A stretch of DNA of 64,000 nt from Chersky-840 sp963794615 (GTDB lineage Bacteria > Actinomycetota > Acidimicrobiia > Acidimicrobiales > UBA8190): assembly GCA_963794615.1 (NCBI GenBank), contig CAWCEP010000015.1, positions 24,465 to 88,464 on the forward strand, given 5' to 3'. The position numbers were made by a program, and so were the translations under genes. The notes under the pieces are model-generated. The model was given only the letters and a program-made list of their open reading frames with translations, had not been told where the DNA came from and did no database searches. Shown piece after piece: positions 47,027 to 56,388 of this stretch (the first letter of the stretch is position 1; each line of letters begins with the position of its first letter).

Positions 47027-47836
47027 ATGACCATTCTTCCGCCCGAGCTGCAGTCATTCCGCGACGAGCTTCGTGCCGCCGTCGAGGCCGATCTGGATAG
47101 TCACCGAGGTCACCGGCGCCACCTCAGGCGAGCGATTGTCCTAGGCACTCCGGCGGGGGGACTTGCCGCGTTGAGCCTCATCCTCGCCCTTGTATTGGGG
47201 GTTGGAAGTGGGCCGAGCCCCGCAGACGCGGCCATCCTCGCTTCTGCTCAAGGCGTTCTCACTCCGCCGCCCGGTTCCGTGTTCCATGTCGCGGCGATGA
47301 TGAAAGTGGGGTCGAGCCCCGCGCAACCCTACGAGCTGTGGGCCGCCGGAACCTCGTATCGGTTCATCAAGTTCGGTTACGAGGCCGCGTGGAACGGAAC
47401 GACGATGTCCAGCTATGACGCCGCTTCCAACACGATCTACGTCGGGATATACAGCCCTCCGAACCACCCGCCGGTCGACACGGCCGCCACCATCCGCTCC
47501 CTCATCTCGTCAGGCCAGGCGGACGTCGCTGGTTCAGCCGTCGTGGACGGGGTCCCGGCCTACGTCTTGTCGCTGTCGGGTCAACCTGCTGGCAGTGGGA
47601 TGGCCAATGCGACCTATGACGTCGCCAAGAGTGACTATCGACCGCTGCTCATTCAGGGGACCGTGGCCTGCGAGCAGGGACAGTGCCCGGAGACCGTGCA
47701 GTTCCAGACCTACGAGTACCTGCCCGAGACTCCTGCCAATCTCTCCCTGCTCGATCTGAGCGCACAACACCGTGGAGCGACCGTGGTGAACGCGGGCGGA
47801 GTCCCCGGTGTTGGGACATCTTTCGGTAGCGATTGA
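47027..47836 (+). CDS. Single-pass membrane protein, putative sigma-factor partner
   Basis: 269 residues. Cytoplasmic N-terminus of ~38 residues, rich in charges (ELRAAVEADLDSHRGHRRHLRRA), then one transmembrane helix (GGLAALSLILALVLGVGSG). An extracytoplasmic domain of ~200 residues follows, with strands such as YELWAAGTSYRFIKFGYEAAWNG that resemble LolA/CU044_5270-like folds. Genes directly behind ECF sigma factors often encode anti-sigma factors, but no zinc-binding HxxxCxxC motif is present. The role as regulator is inferred from position and topology only. Confidence 0.7.
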   Translation: MTILPPELQSFRDELRAAVEADLDSHRGHRRHLRRAIVLGTPAGGLAALSLILALVLGVGSGPSPADAAILASAQGVLTPPPGSVFHVAAMMKVGSSPAQPYELWAAGTSYRFIKFGYEAAWNGTTMSSYDAASNTIYVGIYSPPNHPPVDTAATIRSLISSGQADVAGSAVVDGVPAYVLSLSGQPAGSGMANATYDVAKSDYRPLLIQGTVACEQGQCPETVQFQTYEYLPETPANLSLLDLSAQHRGATVVNAGGVPGVGTSFGSD

Positions 47837-48024
47837 TTCGCCTACACGTCCGGGTGGCCTGGTTCGCTAAAGGCGGCTTCCCAGGCGGCTCCCAGAGCCG
47901 GTGATCGGGGCTACTCCACTGTCTCCACGATTTGCTCGGCCAACTACCCGTAAGCGGCGTTAGCAGCTTCCGACATCTCCTGGCCAACCTCTCGTGCCCT
48001 ATTCACCAGGAAGGCCTCCTCATC

Positions 48025-48180
48025 AGAGTCGCTGGGCATCCGGTACTCGGTGCGGGCTCACCACCGCTGAACATTTGCGGATGGGTCAGGTCGGAGGCGA
48101 GTCCGTCACCTTCGGACTGACTCGGCACTGGATGACGGAGTGTTGCCCACCCTGAAGCGGGTGATCCCGACCGGACACCA
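48025..48180. repeat. Dispersed degenerate repeat, copy A
   Basis: Shares with 50395-50550 (same strand) AGGTCGGA-G/T-GCGAGTCC (48088 here, 50460 there) and CGGGTGATCCCG (48158 here, 50531 there), at almost equal spacing. Intervening bases also align. On the minus strand both can be read as GLASDLTH(A/P)Q..SGG(D/E)P, so they may derive from the same lost gene, possibly a mobile element. The 18 bp at 48035-48052 recur at 56286-56303. Confidence 0.55.
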
Positions 48181-48251
48181 GGCCACCGAGCATTTCTCAC
48201 CCGCACCCGGTAGCCACTCTTCGGAATGGAGTTCCGTCACATGATTGACGG

Positions 48252-48629
48252 TTGACCAGGCAGCGAATGGGTGCTCTGATGGCGCGAATCAGCTCGCCTA
48301 ACGATCGGTGGATCATCCACATAGCCAGCGGTCGTAGGGGTAAGAGCCTCGGGACCGCGGTCATCGCCTGGTCGATGGTCGTAGCTTGCTCCATTCTGGC
48401 GTTGTCGCTGGTGTGGGATGCGGATGGGAATCCCAATACTGACAATCTTCCGCAGGCCGTGGCCTGCGTTGAGGCGCGCATTGCGGCTGAGGCTGACTCG
48501 CGCATCGAGGACAGGGAAGTCGCTCTTCCCCGTGAGCGAATCCGGGGATACTCCAGGCTTCGTCGGCGGGCCATCGTTATTCGCGAGTGGCGTTGGCGGC
48601 CCTTTGGGGCGCCGCTAAGAGGTCCGTAA
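48252..48629 (+). CDS. Doubtful small ORF with one hydrophobic segment
   Basis: 125 residues, with a single possible membrane helix (GTAVIAWSMVVACSILALSLVW, about residues 33-55). No family is recognised, no ribosome-binding site is evident, and an ORF of similar length exists on the other strand. Recorded only because nothing else explains this stretch. Confidence 0.2.
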   Translation: MTRQRMGALMARISSPNDRWIIHIASGRRGKSLGTAVIAWSMVVACSILALSLVWDADGNPNTDNLPQAVACVEARIAAEADSRIEDREVALPRERIRGYSRLRRRAIVIREWRWRPFGAPLRGP

Positions 48630-48829
48630 CCCCTTTCTCTCTGCTGGTGCACGGCCTGTTCTGCCTGCACTCATCCGCGCCTGGGTTTATTTCGGCGTGG
48701 TCAACCTACCGACGGCTAGTCGAGCAACTGTCGCCATCGCCGACGTCTCGGCCTCGGCTTCTATGGGCTCATTCGGAGGTTCCCATGAAGGCAACCGGGT
48801 CATAGGCGAACGAAGGGAACTGAATCACA

Positions 48830-49531
48830 ATGGCAACAATTGAAAATCGGACGAAGATGTCAAACGGAGAGGTCGCAGTAGCGAAGAGCAACCTTACGAT
48901 CACCACACCCAACCTCATGCGTTGGGCAGGTATATCGGCTCTGATAGCAGGGATATGTTACATGCTCGTCGGGATTTTCCATCCCGCCAACGTCCCTGCA
49001 TCGGTCACTACCACTCGTTGGGAGATCGTTCATGTTCTTGCCTGCGCGATGTCCTTCTTCGGAGTGCTTGGCCTGGCGGGGCTCTATGCCAGGCAGGCAG
49101 AAAAGACCGGTTGGCTTGGGTTGGTCGGCTACCTTCTGCTCACGTTCTGGCTGGTGCTGATTATGGGCTTCAGTTTCGTTGAAGCCTTTATCCTGCCGCA
49201 TGTGGCGACCACGTCGCCCGGATTTGTGCAAGCTTGGATGGGAACGCTGGTTGGCCCCGCCACGAAGTTTCACCTCGGGGCTCTCCCAACACTATGGAGC
49301 CTGTCAGGTCCCATCCTTATTCTTGGTGGCCTGACGTTTGGTATCGCGACATTCCGTGCCGCCATCCTGCCGCGCTGGGCGGGCGCACTTCTTGCAGTCT
49401 CGACTGTGTTGGCCCCAATAGGTGCCGCGCTCCCCAACGCATCGCAGCCGAAAATCGCAATACCGCAGGGATTAGCGCTGGCATGGCTGGGGTATGCGCT
49501 CTGGTCTGAAAGGCAAGCTCAATGGTCGTAA
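48830..49531 (+). CDS. Integral membrane protein, six helices
   Basis: 233 residues. After a polar N-terminus of ~28 residues, helices are visible at LMRWAGISALIAGICYMLVGI, WEIVHVLACAMSFFGVLGLAGLYA, LVGYLLLTFWLVLIMGFSFVEAFIL, LWSLSGPILILGGLTFGIATF, WAGALLAVSTVLAPIGAALP and a last one near ALAWLGYALW. GAAGGGAA lies upstream of ATG 48830. The layout is like DUF4386-type or related small membrane proteins. Its end overlaps the next membrane-protein gene by 10 bp. Codon use is visibly less GC-biased than in the first 45 kb, suggesting acquisition. Confidence 0.75.
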   Translation: MATIENRTKMSNGEVAVAKSNLTITTPNLMRWAGISALIAGICYMLVGIFHPANVPASVTTTRWEIVHVLACAMSFFGVLGLAGLYARQAEKTGWLGLVGYLLLTFWLVLIMGFSFVEAFILPHVATTSPGFVQAWMGTLVGPATKFHLGALPTLWSLSGPILILGGLTFGIATFRAAILPRWAGALLAVSTVLAPIGAALPNASQPKIAIPQGLALAWLGYALWSERQAQWS

Positions 49532-50250
49532 CGCGAGGCGAGAATATAGACAGCGTGAGTACCGCTGTTACAACTTTGTCGTCACATAGAAGACGTTCGT
49601 TGACGGCGGGAGTATTTTACCTACTCACCTTTGTGTCGATCCCGACTCTCTTTCTCTACAACCCCGTAAGGAGTGCGCAATACATAATCGGCACTGGTCC
49701 GGACACTCGCGCCATCGTCGGCGGTATCCTGGAGATTGTTGTGGCGCTTGCCGGGATCGGCACCGCCGTCGTGCTTTTCCCGATACTCAAGAAGAAGAAT
49801 GAATCGGCAGCACTGGGTTTGGTCGCTGCCCGCATTCTGGAATCGGGGACGATCTTTGTCGGGGTGGCATTCATCCTATCGATCGTTACCCTGCGAAAGG
49901 CCGGAGTCGGGCCAGACGCGTTGGTCACCGGCCGTGCGTTGGTCGCCCTGTATAACCGCATCTTCCTCCTCGGACAAAGTTTTATGCCGGCCATATGTGA
50001 CCTGATACTTGGAACTCTGTTGTACCAGTCTCGTCTGGTGCCTAGACGCCTATCCATGATCGGAATCATCGGAGCGCCCATACTCGTCGCTGGATACATT
50101 GCCGTGATCTTCGGACTCACCGCGCAACGTGGCTCCTTGGCGGGACTGAGCGCATTTCCGGTCGCGGTATTCGAGTTTTCGCTGGGCGTCTGGTTGGTCG
50201 TAAAGGGTTTCAATCCTGAGGCTGTTGCCACCCTGGTGTCCAAGAGCTAG
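49522..50250 (+). CDS. DUF4386-like integral membrane protein
   Basis: 242 residues, overlapping the previous gene by 10 bp, so translationally coupled. The pattern fits the DUF4386 family: SLTAGVFYLLTFVSIPTLFLY near the N-terminus, GGILEIVVALAGIGTAVVLFPILKK, AARILESGTIFVGVAFILSIV, LYNRIFLLGQSFMPAICDLILGTLLYQSRLVPR and a terminal helix pair. The 'R.E....LG.....P......LG.LLY.S.L.PR' signature is clear. Function of the family is unknown. Same lower-GC character as its partner. Confidence 0.82.
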   Translation: MVVTRGENIDSVSTAVTTLSSHRRRSLTAGVFYLLTFVSIPTLFLYNPVRSAQYIIGTGPDTRAIVGGILEIVVALAGIGTAVVLFPILKKKNESAALGLVAARILESGTIFVGVAFILSIVTLRKAGVGPDALVTGRALVALYNRIFLLGQSFMPAICDLILGTLLYQSRLVPRRLSMIGIIGAPILVAGYIAVIFGLTAQRGSLAGLSAFPVAVFEFSLGVWLVVKGFNPEAVATLVSKS

Positions 50251-50833
50251 GCGCAGGACGTCCGCAAGATCCCCGGCATCCAAACGAAACGCCAGGCTCG
50301 GTCCCGGAGTAGGGCGCCTTGACCCCGGGCATCCTGTAATCGGGGATCCCGAGGGCCCGGGTATCGATCTGTGACACGAGGATTGCGTCGGCGTCTGTTA
50401 ACCGGATCAGGCGGTGACCTCGCTCGGGATCACCGCCGCTAAGCGATTGCGCGTGGGTTAGGTCGGATGCGAGTCCATCCACCTTCGGGCTGGCTCGGCA
50501 GTGCCACACCAGGCGCGACCCGCACCGGAACGGGTGATCCCGGTCGGCGTGACGGTGGACACCCGACCCCTTCGAGCGACCCTGAAAAGCAACGACATTC
50601 TCGTGCAGTGGAGCCTGAATAATCCCCACCGTGACTCGAACGTCACGAAAAATGCCAGATCGGTCCCCTCCGCCGTCAAAATGGATGACGCACCGTGTAG
50701 GGACCTCCCCTAAAGTCCCAGGGCAAGCCGTGGCGGGCGGCTCCCTTGGCGGGTACGAGTCCTAGAGGGTTGCGCCGATCGCCCCGGCCCAGCAGATGAC
50801 AACTGATCGTCTGTCGTGACTGGGAGGGACTGA
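50251..50833. other. Intergenic stretch with repeat copy B
   Basis: 583 bp without a credible gene. Most of the left half is repeat copy B. The 3' part leads into the beta-helix gene, with GGGAGGGACTGA as its ribosome site. Confidence 0.5.
50395..50550. repeat. Dispersed degenerate repeat, copy B
   Basis: Second copy of the element described at 48025-48180. Its minus-strand frame is longer (GLASDLTHAQSLSGGDPERG, then HRLIRLTDADAILVSQI), giving the better view of the ancestral coding sequence. No terminal inverted repeats were found. Confidence 0.55.
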
Positions 50834-52804
50834 ATGAGAAGGTATCTGCGGGCCGCATTGGCCGGGGCGCTGCTGGTCGGGGGCGTGTCCCTCGTGGCGA
50901 TGATCGCGGGGACGGCGCCTGCTTCGGCCCAACCAGCCGTGTCGCTCTACGTCGCGTCTGGTGGATCGGGCGACTGCACCTCTCAACTAAATGCCTGCGG
51001 TTCGATCCAAACCGCCATCAACACTGCAGAGGGTGGCTCCTACAGCGGGGACGACGTGACCATCAACGTGGCCGCGGGGACCTACACCGAGAACGACACC
51101 ATCAGCGGCGCGTCGTTCAACTCGCTCACCATCGCCGGAGCCGGGGCCTCGACCACGACCATGAACGGCAACCAGGCCGGATCGGTGTTCACCATCAACG
51201 GCGGCACGGTGACCATCGATGATCTCACGATCACGAACGGGCTCAGCGCTGGCGGCTATGGCGACGGGATCGACATCACCGGCGGCGCCGGTCCCGTGAC
51301 CGTGACCGACAGCACCCTGTCTGACAATGGCAGCCCCGGCGGGGGATGGGGTGGCGGGATCTACAACTTCGACGACACAGTGAACGTGACCGGCAGCACC
51401 TTCACGAATGACACTCACTACTACGGCGGTGCGATCAACAACAACGGCGGCACGATGACCGTGACCGACAGCACCTTCTCGGGCAACAGCAGCTCCGCCG
51501 GCGGAGCGATCGACAATGTTGCCACGTTGCACGTGACCGGCAGCACCTTCTCGGACAACAGCGGCCTAGCGATCAACAACGACTACAGCGGCAATCTAAC
51601 CTTGTCCGACAGCACCCTGTCGAACAATAGCGGCTACTTCGGCGGTGCGATCGAGAACAACTTCGGCGCCGTGCTGACCGTGACCGACAGCACTCTGTCG
51701 GGCAACAGCGCGGGATGCTGCGGCGGTGGTATCGGTAACTTCAACGGCGCCACGGTGAACCTGGGCGCCACCATCGTGGCCAACAGCACCGCGGGTGGCG
51801 ATTGTTCGCTGGGAGGGGGCACCTTCAACGACCTCGGCTACAACCTCGACGACGACGGCTCTTGTGGGTTCACTGCCACCGGCGACGTTTCAAACACACC
51901 CGCCCTCCTCGATCCCACGGGACTGCAGAACAACGACGGTCCCACCCAGACCATCGCCTTGCAAGCGGGCAGCCCCGCCATCCGGGCCGTAACCGATCCT
52001 TCGCTGTGTCCCCCCACCGACCAGCGGGGATATGTGAGAAACGTCCCCTGTGACATGGGGGCCTATCAAAGCGACAGCGTTTTGGCTCCGTGTAAGCCGG
52101 GGTCCACGGGCTGTTCGGCCATGCTCAGCGCCCCCTCGCAGATCGTGGCGGTGACCGGCGTCAAACCCGTGAGCGCCAGCGCCAGCATCAAGCTGGTGGT
52201 GGCCCCGGCGGTGTTGTCGTGTCAGAACTTCAGCTACCTGGCACCGGTGGCCACCCTCACCGACACCGGCCTACAGGCGGGATCGAGTGTGCTGGTCACC
52301 GACACCGTGAAGGGCCTTCCATCCAAGAAGGGGGTGGTGATCTGCTACCAGCCGGTGCAGGCTTCGCCACCACCGCCGGTGTTCCTGGCCAAGTGCCACG
52401 GGGCGCACTTCGTGGCCCCGTGCTACAAGTCGGTGGCCGAGGTGTCGGGCAGCGTCGTGGCCCAGCTGGAGCTACCGGCCGGGGACCCCCGGTTCCACAT
52501 CGGCGGTGAGACGCCGTCGGTGACCAGCTACAGCCCGGCCTCACCCAAGCCGGGCAAGACACTCACCATCAAGGGACAAAACCTGTCCGAGGTCACGGGC
52601 GTGACCATCGGTGGGCTCACAGCCCGTATCGCCAAGACCGCACCGACCTCGGTGAAAGTCATTGTGCCCACTGGCGCCCAGGGAGGCGTCGTCGTGGTCT
52701 CCAGTTCGGCCGGGGCTGCCCGGGGACCATCGGTCACGGTCGCAGGGACACGCATCCCTCTGCACTCCTCGAACCTCAAGCGAGGCGAGCACCGCAGACG
52801 CTGA
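50834..52804 (+). CDS. Secreted right-handed beta-helix protein with IPT/TIG domain
   Basis: 656 residues. Signal peptide ALAGALLVGGVSLVAMIAGTAPASA. The next ~330 residues form a parallel beta-helix of the polymorphic outer-membrane/choice-of-anchor type: repeated 'VT(D/G)ST(F/L)S.N....GGAI.N' coils (about eight). A segment GYNLDDDGSCGF..TGDVSNTPALLDP follows, typical of the end of such helices. A middle Ig-like region with Cys pairs and a C-terminal IPT/TIG domain (SVTSYSPASPKPGKTLTIKG) follow, ending in basic KRGEHRRR. Likely a surface polysaccharide-binding or adhesive protein; the IPT end resembles that of the NHL protein at 40345. Confidence 0.85.
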   Translation: MRRYLRAALAGALLVGGVSLVAMIAGTAPASAQPAVSLYVASGGSGDCTSQLNACGSIQTAINTAEGGSYSGDDVTINVAAGTYTENDTISGASFNSLTIAGAGASTTTMNGNQAGSVFTINGGTVTIDDLTITNGLSAGGYGDGIDITGGAGPVTVTDSTLSDNGSPGGGWGGGIYNFDDTVNVTGSTFTNDTHYYGGAINNNGGTMTVTDSTFSGNSSSAGGAIDNVATLHVTGSTFSDNSGLAINNDYSGNLTLSDSTLSNNSGYFGGAIENNFGAVLTVTDSTLSGNSAGCCGGGIGNFNGATVNLGATIVANSTAGGDCSLGGGTFNDLGYNLDDDGSCGFTATGDVSNTPALLDPTGLQNNDGPTQTIALQAGSPAIRAVTDPSLCPPTDQRGYVRNVPCDMGAYQSDSVLAPCKPGSTGCSAMLSAPSQIVAVTGVKPVSASASIKLVVAPAVLSCQNFSYLAPVATLTDTGLQAGSSVLVTDTVKGLPSKKGVVICYQPVQASPPPPVFLAKCHGAHFVAPCYKSVAEVSGSVVAQLELPAGDPRFHIGGETPSVTSYSPASPKPGKTLTIKGQNLSEVTGVTIGGLTARIAKTAPTSVKVIVPTGAQGGVVVVSSSAGAARGPSVTVAGTRIPLHSSNLKRGEHRRR

Positions 52805-53178
52805 CACCGAGCATCTGAGTTCAATGCCGGTCCCGAACGGCCCGACGATTGACCCTGGCCGACGGGCCTGGCGCGTACGGTACTCGGGGATCCCGTGCTT
52901 GGGGTCTCCATCTGGTCCGGGCGATATGTGCCGTTCCCGACCGGGGTCTGAGAGGCATGGGCGAGGACGGTTGGGCGACCGGTAGTCGGTGTCCCGTGCG
53001 CATCATCCTGCCATCTGGCCCGAGCGGGACGTGCCGCTGGCACGCATCTGCCTTCTCGTCGTGGCCATCCGATAATCGCAGCCCCGGAGGATTGTCGGTC
53101 GGCGGGGCTTGACCGGAACGCACCGTGGCCCATACTCACGAAGGCATTAGCGGTGGTCCCGCGGGAGCCCTGCCGTCC
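52805..53178. other. Intergenic stretch with partial internal repeat
   Basis: 374 bp between convergent genes. CATCTGG(T/C)CCG(G/A)GCG followed by (AT/GG)-A-(T/C)GTGCCG occurs near 52910 and again near 53020, suggesting a decayed duplication. No open frame or terminator hairpin could be identified with confidence. Confidence 0.4.
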
Positions 53179-54429
53179 TTATGCCACGCGGATGGGCAAC
53201 TCTCGCATGAAGAGCAGGATCGGATTAAAGATTCCGAGCGACGTATACGAAGGAGCTCCAGCCAGTTCAATCCGGCGCGTTCGCTCGAACAACACCTCAA
53301 GAAGCGTGGCGAGTTCCCGACGCGCCAAGTGTGCCCCGAGACAGAAGTGCACACCACCGCCACCGAATGTGACATGCGGGTTTGGGCTTCGGCCGATGTC
53401 GAAGCGGTAAGGGTAGTCGAATACTTCCTCGTCGCGATTCGCAGATGGGAACCACATGGTCACTCGATCACCTTGAGCGATCGGCACCCCGCGAATCTCA
53501 GTGTCCTGCGTGGCCCGCCGCGCGAAGTAGGAGACTGGCGAGGACCACCGGAGGACCTCCTCCACGGCAAGGGACATCGCCGCAGAGTCCCTGCGCAACC
53601 GTTCGAGTTGCTCGGGATGATCGAGAAGGGCAACTAGGCCCTGCGATACGGCGTTGCGGGTAGTCTCGCTCCCGGCGATTGTGAGCAACACAAAAAAGAG
53701 ATCTAGCTCAATCTCGCTGAGCGCAGTTCGCCCGCCATCGTCGGTTTCAACCTCGACGGTCGACAGGATCGTCCAAACATCGTCTTGTGGATTCCTCCGC
53801 TTCTCCTGTCCCAGCTGCTGGGCATATTCGAACATCGTGATCTGACTCCGGCGATGCTCTTCCGGTGAGCGCGCGCCCTCGGCAAGGCCGCCTTGCAGTG
53901 CCTCGTTCGTGAGCCTGAATAGCCAGTCGCGATCCTCCAGGGGGATGCCAACGATGTCCGCGATTACGTGCATCGGCAGCTTGTAGGCGATCTCCGATAC
54001 GAAATCGCATTCGCCTTGTTCTAGCGCGCGATCGACTATCGACTCCGCCCATTGCCGGATCTGCTGTTCGAGTTGTTTCACTATGCGTGGGGTGAACCCG
54101 GCACCGATCAGGCGCCGTTGCCGGATGTGGTCAGTACCGTCCATGCTGACGAGCATGGACCCGACGATCTCGGGCTGGTGGCTCAGCTGAGGACCGTCAC
54201 AAGCGCAAAAATGTTCGGGCTTTCGGCTCACCGCCTGCACGTCCTCGTGCTTCGACAGGACCCAGAAACCACTGTCGTGGTTGCCGGGAAAGCCCTCAGG
54301 AAATGGCTGCCACCTGACGGGTTCCTCATGTCGCAGTCTGGTGAAGATCTCGTGGGGAAAGCCGTTGGCGTAGAGGGCGCTCTCAGTGAGATCGACCGCG
54401 AGTGGTTCTCGGTCCACGGCCTCGTTCAT
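53179..54429 (-). CDS. Cytochrome P450, CYP125/CYP142/CYP124-like
   Basis: 416 residues from ATG 54429, with GGGAGG upstream. Heme motif FGGGGVHFCLGAHLAR, K-helix EEVLRW and I-helix LTIAGSETTRNAVSQG. The stretch SANRDEEVFDYPYRFDIGRSPNPHVTFGG is close to that of actinobacterial CYP125/CYP142 enzymes, which hydroxylate the C26/27 of cholesterol side chains. The E-T-T-R variant of the I-helix is also shared with them. The gene could link this region with the steroid genes of the first 21 kb. No ferredoxin gene is adjacent. Confidence 0.85.
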   Translation of the reverse strand: MNEAVDREPLAVDLTESALYANGFPHEIFTRLRHEEPVRWQPFPEGFPGNHDSGFWVLSKHEDVQAVSRKPEHFCACDGPQLSHQPEIVGSMLVSMDGTDHIRQRRLIGAGFTPRIVKQLEQQIRQWAESIVDRALEQGECDFVSEIAYKLPMHVIADIVGIPLEDRDWLFRLTNEALQGGLAEGARSPEEHRRSQITMFEYAQQLGQEKRRNPQDDVWTILSTVEVETDDGGRTALSEIELDLFFVLLTIAGSETTRNAVSQGLVALLDHPEQLERLRRDSAAMSLAVEEVLRWSSPVSYFARRATQDTEIRGVPIAQGDRVTMWFPSANRDEEVFDYPYRFDIGRSPNPHVTFGGGGVHFCLGAHLARRELATLLEVLFERTRRIELAGAPSYTSLGIFNPILLFMRELPIRVA

Positions 54430-54653
54430 GGCACCTCCCGATAGGGGAGCGCGACTGCGATTTGCCGCCGCCAGCCCCCAACGCGCTTTGAGCGGTTCGG
54501 ATGGCCAAGAATTGACGGAGTACCTAGTTGTCCGGTGGCTTTGGTACCAGCGACACAGCTCAAGGGCGAGGCTACTTGCCACTCAGGGATGAGATTGCCG
54601 AAGCTGATCGGTGGATTGCCCTGGGAGCTTGGAGATTCCACAAGTCGACCTCT

Positions 54654-56057
54654 CTACGACTTCAGCCGGACCATCGGCTCGGGCGTCCGCAGATAACCAC
54701 CCGAGGGACAGTAGAAGCCCGTCGGGGGCGTGGGAGGAACGCGCGTGATGTGGCCGTTCTGCACCTGCGCGAGGAGGAAACAGTTGGAGGGAATGTTCTG
54801 GGCGGGATCGCTCAGCGGGATGAGCCCACCCGAGTTGAACAAGGTCACTTTGTTGAGCGCAGCTATCAACCCCGCTCGCGTGGGCGGGTTCCCCGCCTGC
54901 TTAAGAGCATCGGCGAAAAGCTCGGCCGAGGTCCAACCGTAGACCGACTCGATCGCAAAGGTGGCGTGGGCGTCGACCCTCTGTACCCACTTGGTGAACA
55001 GTTTTACCGCCGGGATGGTCTTGGCGTCCTGCCCCAGATACAGGGCGTAGGGCTGGTAGATATACATCTTGTCGGCTGCGCTCCCAGCGAGGAACAAGAG
55101 CTGGTTCGAGTAGGCGACACCTTCGATGTTGATGGGGGTGAAGTGCTGCTGCTGCATCTGTTTGGCCAGCGTGGCCGCAAAGCTGTCTGGGAGTTCCATC
55201 CCTACGAACATCTGCACACCGGCGTGTCGCATGTGGATGATGTCGGGGAGGAAATCGGTGTCGAAGGGGCCGATGCCATGGTCGTAGAGGATCCGGAATC
55301 CCACCGATTTCATGGCCGTCTCAAAGGCCTGCTCGGAGGCGACGGTGGCGGGGGTGGCGTTTTCCCAGATGATCCCCACCTTCTTGACCGCCTGGGGGTA
55401 TTTCTGCTTCAGGTATTTAAAGAACCCGAGGGGGACATCGCCGATTGCGTTCGGCAGCGAACTGTATACGTTAGGGTCGCTTACCATGCCTGTATCGAGC
55501 GGAAGCGTGATGTCGGGCATGTGGGCAATGTCGATGAGGGGCTTCTCCGCCGAGTCGAGAATTGAGAAGCCGCCCACCAGCGCGAAGTCGTTACGAATCT
55601 GGGCGCCCGTCTCGGTAGCCACCACTCCCCCCTGGAAGGTGCTGTCTTGGGCGTCGAGGATGAGCCTGCGGCGGTTGACCCCACCCTGGCTGTTGATGTA
55701 GGCGAAATAGGCCTTCGTCCCGTCCTCGGCCGCAATGAACGGGCCCGGAACGGGCGAGGACAGGTCGTCGACCTGGCCGACGGTCACCGACGTCGGGGTC
55801 ACTCCGGGCGACGAGCTCCTGTCACTCCCCGAGGCACCGGACGACGACGTGACTCGGCCCGGCGAGGACGTGGGTGACGTAGAGCCCCTCGATGAGCACG
55901 CGACCAGGCCGAAGGCGAGCACCGAGAGCGAGATTGCCTGGACCGTGCGCCGGCGGCGGGACGATGCCGATGAGCTCTGACGCGGCCGCTCTCGCTGCGA
56001 CAGCTCCGTCGCGCCCACCACGTCGGTGGACAGGATCCTTGCGCTCTCGATGGACAC
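54654..56057 (-). CDS. Lipoprotein substrate-binding protein (Peripla_BP_6)
   Basis: About 467 residues. Lipobox at QAISLSVLAFGLVACSSRGS after an Arg run, then a Ser/Thr/Pro linker. The binding domain starts VTVGQVDDLSSPVPGPF and includes GTKAYFAYINSQGGVNRRRL (family INxxGGVNGR), VKKVGIIWENATPATVASEQAF and FAIESVYGWTSAELFADAL. It would serve a HAAT-type importer, but no permease or ATPase genes are adjacent. GTG 56057 is the most upstream reasonable start; it yields STDVVGATELSQRERP before the signal, which looks like the opening of a class III cyclase domain and may not be translated. Confidence 0.78.
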   Translation of the reverse strand: MSIESARILSTDVVGATELSQRERPRQSSSASSRRRRTVQAISLSVLAFGLVACSSRGSTSPTSSPGRVTSSSGASGSDRSSSPGVTPTSVTVGQVDDLSSPVPGPFIAAEDGTKAYFAYINSQGGVNRRRLILDAQDSTFQGGVVATETGAQIRNDFALVGGFSILDSAEKPLIDIAHMPDITLPLDTGMVSDPNVYSSLPNAIGDVPLGFFKYLKQKYPQAVKKVGIIWENATPATVASEQAFETAMKSVGFRILYDHGIGPFDTDFLPDIIHMRHAGVQMFVGMELPDSFAATLAKQMQQQHFTPINIEGVAYSNQLLFLAGSAADKMYIYQPYALYLGQDAKTIPAVKLFTKWVQRVDAHATFAIESVYGWTSAELFADALKQAGNPPTRAGLIAALNKVTLFNSGGLIPLSDPAQNIPSNCFLLAQVQNGHITRVPPTPPTGFYCPSGGYLRTPEPMVRLKS

Positions 56058-56388
56058 AAGAAAGCCCCTCCCGCCTGGAGGTCGCCAGAGTAAGCGAGGA
56101 CCGAAACGGCCTGCTGATGCGACGGACGGCCACTCTCGGGGCCATGGCCCAGACCCGACCGGGCTCCGGGCGCTCGCAGGCACCAATGGAAACGCGAGCG
56201 ATAACGACGGCCGTGTGTATCTATCTGGACCGGGCTGGAAGTGCCGGTCCCCGCAAAGTGGTAGGCGGGAGCCGACGTGGATTGCGGCATCCGGTACTCG
56301 GTGGATCCCGATCACACTGGACCGTCAGCGTGACACCGGGGTCGTCGGCAGTACTTCGACTCCGGTGCCACGCCCGGTATTGCTCCGG

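Larger units (their letters stand above)
47837..48829. other. Gene-poor stretch between sigma operon and membrane proteins
   Basis: Nearly 1 kb with no confident gene. It includes repeat copy A and one possible small ORF (48252-48629). The composition is more even than in the flanking GC-rich DNA, and the ORFs show no codon-position bias by eye. Confidence 0.5.
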
